From the NCBI RefSeq assembly GCF_009830945.1, contig NZ_VWVV01000013.1, positions 1-64,000 on the forward strand: a stretch of 64,000 nt of DNA. Direction: 5' to 3'. Source of the stretch: Nocardiopsis sp. FR4. Its GTDB lineage: Bacteria; Actinomycetota; Actinomycetes; Streptosporangiales; Streptosporangiaceae. Position numbers and translations under genes: made by a program. How positions within the stretch are numbered: the stretch's first letter is position 1; each line of letters starts with the position of its first letter. Positions 1 to 6,793 of this stretch are shown in pieces. Below the pieces are notes generated by a model that was given only the letters and a program-made list of their open reading frames with translations, was not told the origin of the DNA and did no database searches.

Positions 1-984
1 CGACCCGCCGAAACCGGTCTGTCGCTTTTCCGTGGAAGGCGCTGTGTGCGTTTCCGCTTTGTTGTGCCTTTACTTTATCAGGTGTTCCGTGCCCCGCCAA
101 ACCGGCGGTTTCGGTGTTCCTGGTCCGTGGTAAAGACCCGTTTTTCCTGCTGCGCTTCCGCGAGCGGCCCCGGAGGGGCTTTCCGTGGAAGCGCTCTCCG
201 AGCCTACCCGGTTCGGAGCACTGCTCGAACCAGTCCGCTTCGGAGAGGAAGGAGGTTGCCGCCAGGCCCGGTCCGGTTCCGAGCCGCCCCTGAGGGCCGC
301 TCGCCGTCCCGTTGGCGACTCGGAGAACACTACCCCTACTGGGAGGGCTGAGCAAACCACAGCACCCGTGTGTCGCCGCTCACAGATTTCTGCTCGCGCA
401 TCGCTTTCACCGAGCTCTCCTTCCCCTCCCGTCCCTGCGTCCTCCTCCAGGCCCCGGGCCACGTGCGCACGGAACCTTCGGGACGTTCCTCTCCCCACCT
501 CCCACCATCCGCTCTTCCCATGTTTCCGCTCCTTTGCGCCTCTGGCCCGCGGTGCCCGCTCCCGACAGCCGACCAGCTCTTCCCTCGGCCACCGCGGATC
601 ACTCCAAGAACACTCACTCACCCCGCTGCGAAAAAGGGCCGTTCGGAATACTCACCACAATGACAAGGAACGGACGATCCCGGGCACACCCCGGCACCAG
701 CAAGCGGAGCGTGGAAAGGCCAGAGACGAACACAGGATCGCAAGTACATCGTTTCCGCACTTCACATCGGTGCCATGTCAACCGCAAGGGCGTTTACCAG
801 GGAACTCACAGAAGACCGGAAAAAGGCTCTTGAAATTCCTCCGGCACCGATACATGATGTGCCTCGTTACTGGAACGGATTCTGGTCCGGTGGCACCCCG
901 ACGCACGGGGGCGACCACGACCAGGCCGCGTGCCATCGGGGGAGGGCAGGCGCAGCGCGGCCATGCACCCAGGGAAGGACATGC
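1..984. other. Gene-free stretch at the left edge
   Basis: I see no supportable gene here. The open frames on both strands lack ribosome-binding sites and known-domain signatures and overlap one another. The first 200 bases carry many TTCCG-type words, and a near-repeat of TTTCCGTGGAAG(G)CGCT occurs at about 29-43 and 180-195. A weak hairpin (GGTTCG-GAGCA / TGCTC-GAACC) lies at about 210-231. The stretch probably holds the promoter of the gene starting at 985 and possibly the end of something to the left of the window. Confidence 0.5.
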
Positions 985-1626
985 ATGGACACCACATCCC
1001 CCGATGTGGCCGAGGAGTCCGCGAGTACTCCTGAGAGCCACATCAGCTGGAAGCGTTTCGCGCTCTTCTCCGTCCCGGCAGGCGTCGCCGTGGGCGGCAT
1101 CCTGATCGCCATGGCCCAGGGCGCGATCGCCGCCTCGTTCACCGTCTCCGGTCAGGACTTCAAGATCTCGGCGGACAGGCTCGACGGGGAGGGCTTCGTC
1201 CAGTACGGCTGGCTGGACCAGACCGTGCGTGAGGAGGCCGTCCCGGTCGCGGTGGCCGGGATCCGGGACGCCGAGATCGAGGGACTGTGCCAGTCGGTAC
1301 TGACCGAGTTCCCCATCATCGGCGAGATATCGCTCCGGCTGACCGCCGGGGACAAGGGCACTCCCGTCATCGCGGAGAACCTGCTCATAGACATGTCCCA
1401 GATGGATGGAAACGCCGAGTTCGAGAACATCGAGATCGGCCGCGACGCGGGCACCCTCGACAAGGGACCCACAGGGGCCCGGGGCTTCAACGACCTGTTC
1501 GGCATGCAGTCCGACACCATCGTCGTGGAGGACCTGGAGCAGACGGCGAAGGCCGCCAGCGCCGGAACCTTCCGGCTCGCCGGGCTGAGCCTGGGTATCA
1601 GTCTGGGGAAGAACGAGTGCTTCTGA
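985..1626 (+). CDS. DUF6230 family membrane-anchored protein
   Basis: 213 aa. An N-terminal segment with the hallmark SWKRFALFSVPAG leads into one hydrophobic stretch (about residues 26-50, PAGVAVGGILIAMAQGAIAA), then a soluble extracytoplasmic domain of about 160 residues starting SFTVSGQDFKISADRL. This matches the actinobacterial DUF6230 family, whose function is unknown and which has sometimes been mislabelled cholesterol esterase. The ATG at 985 has GGAAGG eight bases upstream; an in-frame start at 775 would add unconserved sequence. The stop overlaps the GTG of the DUF6114 gene by 10 bases, so the two are translationally coupled, the usual pairing in this group. Two Cys (near residue 101 and next to the C-terminus, ECF) could form a disulfide. 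Family assignment is firm; function is unknown. Confidence 0.85.
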   Translation: MDTTSPDVAEESASTPESHISWKRFALFSVPAGVAVGGILIAMAQGAIAASFTVSGQDFKISADRLDGEGFVQYGWLDQTVREEAVPVAVAGIRDAEIEGLCQSVLTEFPIIGEISLRLTAGDKGTPVIAENLLIDMSQMDGNAEFENIEIGRDAGTLDKGPTGARGFNDLFGMQSDTIVVEDLEQTAKAASAGTFRLAGLSLGISLGKNECF

Positions 1627-2087
1627 GGTCGTTGCGGAGCCTGGGCACCACGTGGCGCCGATGGCGCAAACGCCGTCCCTTCGCGGGAGGGCTCCTGATG
1701 ATTCTCTCCGGCACCGTCATGGCCTCGCTCGTGGCGATGCCGGTGGAACTGATGCTCCAGACCGGAATCGGCGGGGTCTCCTCGCTGCTGTTCGGCGGAA
1801 TGCTCGCCGTTCTCGGCCTGGTCACCTGGTTCACCCCGAACCAGCACGTCATCACGGGTTCCCTCGCCGGGTTCCTGGGGTTGGGGGCGCTCATCCTCTC
1901 CAACCTGGGCGGCCTGGTCGCGGGCACGCTGCTGGCCCTGGCCGGGGGTGGCCTCGCCTTCGCCTGGCGGCCCGTGGCCCGGCAGCCCCGAAGGCGGGGC
2001 GGACGACGCCGGGGACGGCGATCCGGGCGGCGGCGTCCGGACGAACAGGTACGGCGGGACCCGCCGGTCCACAGGTCCGAGGTCTGA
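1617..2087 (+). CDS. DUF6114 family membrane protein
   Basis: 156 aa. A basic N-terminus (TTWRRWRKRRPF) is followed by four hydrophobic segments in about residues 22-115 (GGLLMILSGTVMASLVAMPV, GGVSSLLFGGMLAVLGLVTW, ITGSLAGFLGLGALILSNL, LVAGTLLALAGGGLAFAW), the compact DUF6114 fold. The tail is strongly Arg-rich (about residues 120-150) and cytoplasmic if the N-terminus is inside. The GTG start at 1617 lies inside the preceding gene and is preceded by GGGGAAG. It is expected to act with the DUF6230 protein in the membrane, since the two are repeatedly adjacent in actinomycetes. No enzymatic motif is visible and the biochemical role is unknown. Confidence 0.8.
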   Translation: MLLRSLRSLGTTWRRWRKRRPFAGGLLMILSGTVMASLVAMPVELMLQTGIGGVSSLLFGGMLAVLGLVTWFTPNQHVITGSLAGFLGLGALILSNLGGLVAGTLLALAGGGLAFAWRPVARQPRRRGGRRRGRRSGRRRPDEQVRRDPPVHRSEV

Positions 2088-2283
2088 CACCGGCGGAACC
2101 GGCCCGTACCCTCCCACCGCCGGGGCCGCCCCTCCGCACCAGCGGAGCGGGGTTCCCGGCGCCGGGGCGGACGTCCCCCCGGGACGGGCGCCCCGCCCAC
2201 CGCAAGGAAAACCACGTCAACCGAATCGGCGCGTACCCCCCGAACCCGCCGGCCTGTACGGCCGTCACACCCTAGGAGTACCC

Positions 2284-2955
2284 ATGTCGGTTCCGCGACC
2301 GATATCCCCCGCTCGCGCCCTCCTCACCACCGCCGCGGCCGCGGCCCTGGCGCTGACCTGGAGCGGCAGCGCCGCCGCCCAGCAGGGTCCGACCACCGTG
2401 GAGCCCGCCGGCGCGGCCTTCGAGGCCTCGCTGAGCGGTACCGCCACCTTCACCGCGGGCAGCGTCGTGGTGACCTGCCGGGCCTCGTCCACCTCCCCGG
2501 GCAACGGCAACAACCTCGTGCCCGAGGCGCCCGACAACCACAACGCCGACGGAGCCGTCTCCGGCCCGATCAACGCGCCGAACTTCACGAACTGCTCGAC
2601 CAACGTGCCCTTCGTGTACGCGACGGTGACGGTGAACGACCCGGTGTGGCAGATGTCCATGCAGTACGGGTCACCGACCACGGGCACCATGGAGATCCCC
2701 GCCGGGGGCATCGTGGTGACCACCAGCGGGCTGTCCTCGTGCACGGCTACGGTCAGCCCCAACGGCCCCGTCGGCATCAGCGGCACCTGGACCAACGGAA
2801 ACCCGGCCTCGACCCTGGCCTTTGACACCTCGGCCCCGGTCGCGGTGACCGGCGGGTTCGGTTGCCCGGTCAACGCCACGCAGGCGCCCTTCAAGGCGAC
2901 CTACGCGGTGACCAACACCGACGACCCGTCAGCCCCCATCACCGTGACGAACTGA
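2284..2955 (+). CDS. Secreted beta-rich protein, unknown function
   Basis: 223 aa. It has a clear Sec-type signal peptide: basic start (MSVPRPISPARA), hydrophobic core (LLTTAAAAALALTWSGSAAA), likely cleavage after AAA near residue 34. The mature part is rich in Thr, Ser, Asn and Val in alternating patterns typical of beta-sandwich extracellular proteins. It has four Cys (VVTCRA, NFTNCS, LSSCTA, FGCPV), enough for two disulfides. AGGAG at 2273-2277 precedes the ATG. It lies 196 bases after the DUF6114 gene on the same strand, so it may belong to the same secretion or envelope unit but could have its own promoter. I do not recognise a named family. Confidence 0.75.
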   Translation: MSVPRPISPARALLTTAAAAALALTWSGSAAAQQGPTTVEPAGAAFEASLSGTATFTAGSVVVTCRASSTSPGNGNNLVPEAPDNHNADGAVSGPINAPNFTNCSTNVPFVYATVTVNDPVWQMSMQYGSPTTGTMEIPAGGIVVTTSGLSSCTATVSPNGPVGISGTWTNGNPASTLAFDTSAPVAVTGGFGCPVNATQAPFKATYAVTNTDDPSAPITVTN

Positions 2956-3015
2956 TCCGGACCGGGAGACGCCTCCGTACCGAGGGAGGGAGGCCGTTTC
3001 CCGCCTGGCGCCGGG

Positions 3016-3053
3016 ACGGGCCCGGAGCCGCCGTGCGGCGGCCCCGGGCCCGT
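3016..3053. terminator. Bidirectional hairpin terminator
   Basis: A 10-bp perfect outer stem (ACGGGCCCGG / CCGGGCCCGT) encloses a further 6-bp stem (GCCGCC / GGCGGC). It sits between two convergent genes (secreted protein on +, lipoprotein on -) and can serve both. Confidence 0.7.
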
Positions 3054-3147
3054 GGCCACGGCTCTGGCGCACGCCCGGCCGGTCACGCTCCCGGACGGCC
3101 GTCACCACGGTCGGCCGCGCTGTTCCCGGACCGAACGGTGAACCGCC

Positions 3148-3429
3148 TCAGTTGCCGTCCTCCTCCATGTCCTCATCGGACATGTCACCGGACATCTCCT
3201 CGTCCTCCATACCCCCGTCCGACATGTCCTCGTCCGACATGTCCTCGGACATCTCCTCCTCGCCGGACGTGTCGTCCGACATCTCCTCGTCGGACATCTC
3301 CTCGCTCTCCACGCTGTCGCCTCCCCCGGCGGCACCGTCGTTGCAGGCGGCCAGGCCGAAGGCGGCGACGAGGCTGATCGCCCCGGCGGCGACGAGCCGG
3401 CTGAGCTGGTTCACGGAGATTCCGCGCAT
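3148..3429 (-). CDS. Methionine/acid-rich lipoprotein with MSDE repeats
   Basis: 93 aa. The signal peptide ends in a lipobox (FGLAAC, Cys29), so the mature protein is a lipid-anchored surface peptide of 65 residues. It is nearly all Glu, Asp, Ser, Gly and Met, built from irregular repeats such as EEMSDE, EDMSDE and GDMSDE. Nine Met are spaced every 4-10 residues and there is no Lys or Arg in the mature part. GGAAGGG lies just upstream of the ATG. It follows the molybdoenzyme gene by 54 bases and is probably co-transcribed with it. In many actinomycetes a fasciclin-domain protein is reported near a SigK/RskA locus of this type (recalled, not checked). Possible roles, all inference: a sacrificial methionine sponge for oxidants, or a metal-binding peptide. 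Confidence 0.8.
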   Translation of the reverse strand: MRGISVNQLSRLVAAGAISLVAAFGLAACNDGAAGGGDSVESEEMSDEEMSDDTSGEEEMSEDMSDEDMSDGGMEDEEMSGDMSDEDMEEDGN

Positions 3430-3483
3430 GGTGCGCCCTTCCTGTGGGTTTCTCTGGGTGACCGGGCCGCGGTGGCCCGGTGG

Positions 3484-5085
3484 TCAGGACACGGTCACGG
3501 TGACCGTGTGGTGTCCGGTGGCCCCGTCCGGTGCGACGGGGGTCCGGTCGGCGGTCTGGGTGCGGCCCTCGCGGTCCGTCGCCCGGACGGCGAGCGTGTA
3601 CTCCCCGGGTTCGGCGTCCCAGTCCAGAACCCACTGCCGCCAGGTGTCGGCGGTGTCCTCCTCGGCGAGCCTCGCCCGCGCCCACGGTCCGTCGCCAACG
3701 CGTACCTCCACCCGGTCGACGCCGGTGTTCTGGGCCCACGCCACTCCCGCGACGGTGATCCGGCCCGGGGCCAGGTCGGCGCCGTCGCGGGGCGTGTCGA
3801 CGCGGGACTGGGTCTTCACCGGGCCGCGCGCGGACCAACCGCGGGGCACCCAGTAGGCGTCGAAGGCGTCGAACGTGGTCAGCTCGATCTCGGTGATCCA
3901 CTTGCAGGCGGAGACGTAGCCGTACAGCCCCGGGACGACCATGCGGACGGGGAACCCGTGCTCGTGGGGGAGCGGGTGCCCGTTCATGCCGACCGCGAGC
4001 AGGGCCTCCCTGCCGTCCATGACGTCGGCCACCGGCGTGCCGATGGTCATCCCGTCGTCGGAGCGGGACACGAGCTGGTCGGCCGGCCCCCCGTCGGCGG
4101 GGGAGCGGACCCCCGCCTCGGCGAGCAGGGTGGCCAGCGGCACGCCGGTCCAGCGCGCGTTGCCGACATAGGATCCGCCGACCGGGTTGGACACGCACGC
4201 CAGGGTGATGTCGCGTTCCCTGAGCTCGGGGTGGTCGAGCAGGTCGGTGTAGGTGAGCACGCGCTCCCGGGCGACCCCGAGGCCGTGGATGCGCAGGGAC
4301 CACGCGGAGGCGTCGACGCGGGGCACGGACAGGGCGGTGTCGATGCGGTAGAAGTCGGCGTTGGGCGTGAAGAAGGGTGTGAGCCCGACCAGTTCGAGGT
4401 CGACGCCCTCGGGAAGCGGCGCGGCCCGGTCGCGCGGGGTCGGGAGCACCGCGTTGGCGGGGGTGAGTCCGCTGCCGGGCCCCGACGCGGCCAGAGCCCG
4501 CGCTCCGGCGCCCGCGCCCGCGGACACCGCCGCGGCGGCTCCGGCGAGCAGGACGAAACGGCGCCGGTCGAACCCGCCGGGGTCGGTGGGACCGGAGGCG
4601 CCACCGGGGTCCGTGGCGGTGGGGGGAACCGCGGAGGGGGTCCCCCGGGGGCGGGCGGCCCGGAGCAGCCACAGCAGGACGCCGACGCAAGCCGCGGCAC
4701 CCGCCAGGGTGGGCAGCGCGTCGGGCGTCCCGCTGCCGGGCCGGGTCAGCACCGCCGCCAGGCCCACTGCCGTGAAGGCGGCGACCCCGGCCGGACCCGC
4801 GGACGTCCTGCGCGCGGCGGCCGCTCCGATGAGGGCCGCCGCGGCGGCCAGGAGCACGGCGGCCCCGATGAGCAGGGCGGGCTTGTCGGCCGTGCCGAAG
4901 GTGTCGACGGCGAACTGCTTCAGGGGCGGCGGGGCGAGGTCGACGACCGCGTCCCCCACCGCCAGGAGGGGTGTGCTGGCGGGGCGGGACATCGCGACGG
5001 CGACGACCTCAGCCGCGGCCAAGGCGGCGGTGGCGGCGACGAGTCCGGCGACGGCGGCCGGTCCGCGGCGGGTGGTCTCGGACAT
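3484..5085 (-). CDS. Membrane-anchored sulfite-oxidase-family molybdopterin oxidoreductase
   Basis: 533 aa. About four N-terminal transmembrane helices (within residues 10-142) precede an internal twin-arginine stretch (DRRRFVLLAG, about 173-182), followed by an extracytoplasmic sulfite-oxidase fold. The Mo-ligating Cys is in ITLACVSNPVGG (Cys297). Further family motifs are YVGNARWTGV, HGFPVRMVVPGLYG and KWITEIEL. A C-terminal Ig-like dimerisation domain (about 430-530) is present, unlike MsrP/YedY which lacks it. The substrate cannot be read from sequence: sulfite or a sulfoxide are the family options. The ATG at 5085 is chosen because the upstream extension is unlike any signal; its ribosome site is poor (GAGGGG too close). 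It is divergent from sigK and upstream of the Met-rich lipoprotein. Confidence 0.85.
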   Translation of the reverse strand: MSETTRRGPAAVAGLVAATAALAAAEVVAVAMSRPASTPLLAVGDAVVDLAPPPLKQFAVDTFGTADKPALLIGAAVLLAAAAALIGAAAARRTSAGPAGVAAFTAVGLAAVLTRPGSGTPDALPTLAGAAACVGVLLWLLRAARPRGTPSAVPPTATDPGGASGPTDPGGFDRRRFVLLAGAAAAVSAGAGAGARALAASGPGSGLTPANAVLPTPRDRAAPLPEGVDLELVGLTPFFTPNADFYRIDTALSVPRVDASAWSLRIHGLGVARERVLTYTDLLDHPELRERDITLACVSNPVGGSYVGNARWTGVPLATLLAEAGVRSPADGGPADQLVSRSDDGMTIGTPVADVMDGREALLAVGMNGHPLPHEHGFPVRMVVPGLYGYVSACKWITEIELTTFDAFDAYWVPRGWSARGPVKTQSRVDTPRDGADLAPGRITVAGVAWAQNTGVDRVEVRVGDGPWARARLAEEDTADTWRQWVLDWDAEPGEYTLAVRATDREGRTQTADRTPVAPDGATGHHTVTVTVS

Positions 5086-5128
5086 GCCCCTCGTTCGGCG
5101 CCGGTGCGGGGGAGGCGACGGCACGGGT

Positions 5129-5146
5129 GGTAACGAGTGGGTAACG
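5129..5146. promoter_or_regulatory. Direct repeat in the sigK/molybdoenzyme divergent region
   Basis: GGTAACG occurs twice, starting at 5129 and 5140, one helical turn (11 bp) apart, 44 bases from the molybdoenzyme start and 73 from sigK. In-phase repeats of this kind suit a dimeric activator or overlapping promoter elements. No confident -10 was found. A CCGAAT word, matching the mycobacterial SigK -10, lies at 5182-5187 but without a good -35. Confidence 0.3.
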
Positions 5147-5218
5147 TCCGTCAGTCTGGGGTTCCGAGCCCGCCCGCGGCACCGAATGCCCTGGGAAGGC
5201 ACGAGGAGGAGGTGGCCG

Positions 5219-5842
5219 ATGCGACGGACCGTCGGCTGGGACGCGGGGGAGGCCTCGAGCCCCGAGGAGGCGGGCGGGGGCGGCCCGGGCGGGGTCGACT
5301 CCCTGGCCAGGCTGCTCCGGCGGACCGCCGCGGGCGACCTGGCCGCGTTCGAGGAGCTCTACCGGGAGCTGTCGGGAACGGTGTTCGGCATCGCCCGGCG
5401 GGTCCTGGTGGACGAGGCGCAGGCAGAGGAGGTCTGCCAGGAGGTGTTCCTGGAGGTCTGGCGCACCTGTGCCCGGTTCGACCGCTCGCGCGGGACGGTG
5501 CCCGCGTGGGTGCTGACCATCGCGCACCGGCGGGCCGTGGACCGGGTGCGCTCGGAGCAGGCCGCCTCGGACCGGCTCGCCGCCGCGGGCCGACTGGAGC
5601 CCGAGGCGACACCTCGGGACGCCGTTCCCGACCAGGTCGAGCACCGGTTGGAGCGGGAGAGGGTGCGCCGGTGCCTGGGCGGGCTCACCGAGACACAGCG
5701 CGAGGCTGTCCGGCTCACGTACTACACGGGGTACACGCAACGGCAGGCGGCCGACCTGCTGCGGGTCCCGTTGACCACGGTGAAGGGACGACTGCGTGAC
5801 GGCCTGATCAGGCTGCGTGACTGCCTGGGGGTGGGCGTATGA
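5219..5842 (+). CDS. sigK: ECF RNA polymerase sigma factor SigK
   Basis: 207 aa. After a Gly/Glu-rich N-terminus come region 2 (DLAAFEELYRELSGTVFGIA, then AEEVCQEVFLEVWRT, about residues 40-85) and region 4 (LTETQREAVRLTYYTGYTQ with the helix-turn-helix AADLLRVPLTTVKGRLRDGL, about 160-200). RFDRSRGTVPAWVLTIAHRRAVDRVR is typical of the SigK group. It directs RNA polymerase to a small regulon, normally including its own neighbours. A perfect AGGAGG stands seven bases before the ATG at 5219. The stop overlaps the anti-sigma gene by ATGA. It is divergent from the molybdoenzyme and lipoprotein genes, which are likely targets. Confidence 0.9.
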   Translation: MRRTVGWDAGEASSPEEAGGGGPGGVDSLARLLRRTAAGDLAAFEELYRELSGTVFGIARRVLVDEAQAEEVCQEVFLEVWRTCARFDRSRGTVPAWVLTIAHRRAVDRVRSEQAASDRLAAAGRLEPEATPRDAVPDQVEHRLERERVRRCLGGLTETQREAVRLTYYTGYTQRQAADLLRVPLTTVKGRLRDGLIRLRDCLGVGV

Positions 5843-6573
5843 GCGGGGCGGGTGTGCACGGGCTGACGGCGGGCTACGCGGTCAACGCCCTGGATCCGGA
5901 GGAGGCGGAGGCCGCGGAGCGGCACCTGGCGGAGTGCGAGGACTGCCGCCGCGACCTGGCGGACTTCCGGGAGACGGCGGTGCGGCTGGCGGAGGCGGAG
6001 ACCCGGGAGCCCCGGCCCGAGGTGTGGGAGGGGATCCGCGGTGCCGCCCTGCGGACCCGGCAGCTGCCTCCCCTGGCGGAGGAGCCGGGACGCGCGCGCG
6101 GCGGGGCGGTCCGACTGCTCCCGGAACGAACCCGGTGGCTGCCGTGGCTGGTGGCGGCGGCGTGCGCGCTGGTCGCGGTGGTGCTGGCGGGATCCCTGGT
6201 ATCGGTGAACCAGCGGATGGACGAGGAGGCCCGACACGCCGCGGAGATGGAGGCGTTGCTGGCCGCACCCGACACGAACATGGTCGAGGCCCCGCTCGGC
6301 GACGCGCGGGCCACGGTCTTCGCCTCCTACGAGGAGGACGCGGCGATGCTGGTCGTGGAGGGGCTGCCGACGGCGCCGCCCGGCATGGCCTACCAGATGT
6401 GGTGGGCGGACGAGGGGGGCGTGCGTCCGGCGGGGATGCTCAAGCCGTCGTCGAACGGCCGGTACTCGGGGATGGCCGAGAACATGGGCAAGCCGGACGA
6501 GCTGCGGGTGTCGTTGGAGCCGGAGGAGGGCTCGCCGGAGCCGACGGGGGAGGAGATGTCCGTCGACATGTGA
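5839..6573 (+). CDS. rskA: Anti-sigma-K factor RskA
   Basis: 244 aa. The cytoplasmic zinc-associated anti-sigma domain (about residues 1-60) contains HLAECEDCRRDL, the H-x3-C-x2-C signature. One transmembrane helix follows (WLPWLVAAACALVAVVLAG, about 104-122), then an extracytoplasmic RskA domain (about 140-240) with the family words GLPTAPPGMAYQMWW and GVRPAGML. It sequesters SigK until proteolysed or re-folded after an external cue. In mycobacteria the pathway is redox-responsive. Translation is coupled to sigK through a 4-bp overlap. The last 25 residues are Met/acid-rich (PEEGSPEPTGEEMSVDM), faintly echoing the nearby lipoprotein. Confidence 0.9.
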   Translation: MSGAGVHGLTAGYAVNALDPEEAEAAERHLAECEDCRRDLADFRETAVRLAEAETREPRPEVWEGIRGAALRTRQLPPLAEEPGRARGGAVRLLPERTRWLPWLVAAACALVAVVLAGSLVSVNQRMDEEARHAAEMEALLAAPDTNMVEAPLGDARATVFASYEEDAAMLVVEGLPTAPPGMAYQMWWADEGGVRPAGMLKPSSNGRYSGMAENMGKPDELRVSLEPEEGSPEPTGEEMSVDM

Positions 6574-6585
6574 CCGGCGCGGGCG

Positions 6586-6626
6586 CCGCGCGCACCGGGG
6601 CCCGGAGGCGGACCCGGTGCGCGCGG
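6586..6626 (+). terminator. Terminator after rskA
   Basis: Perfect 14-bp arms CCGCGCGCACCGGG / CCCGGTGCGCGCGG with a 13-base loop, 13 bases after the rskA stop. Confidence 0.75.
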
Positions 6627-6793
6627 CTTCGTCCGGCGGTGACAACTACGCGCGGGCGGGGACTCAGCCGGGAACGGAGAAACGGCCGGAGCTCCTCGCT
6701 TACGGTCGCAGTACTTCCGGGGAGTCACGAGGCGAAGGCTTCCCGGGCAGGCGCGGAAGGCTTCGCCCGTCCCGGTCCGCCCCTGGAGTTCCC

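Noticed and set aside
70-621. Long minus-strand open frame in the left gene-free region
   Set aside because: Arg/Gly/Ser-rich with no domain, no ribosome site and competing open frames on both strands; typical of random high-GC sequence.
985-1626. Annotation of the DUF6230 protein as a cholesterol esterase
   Set aside because: No esterase motif (G-x-S-x-G) or catalytic triad is visible; the name is an old transfer error.
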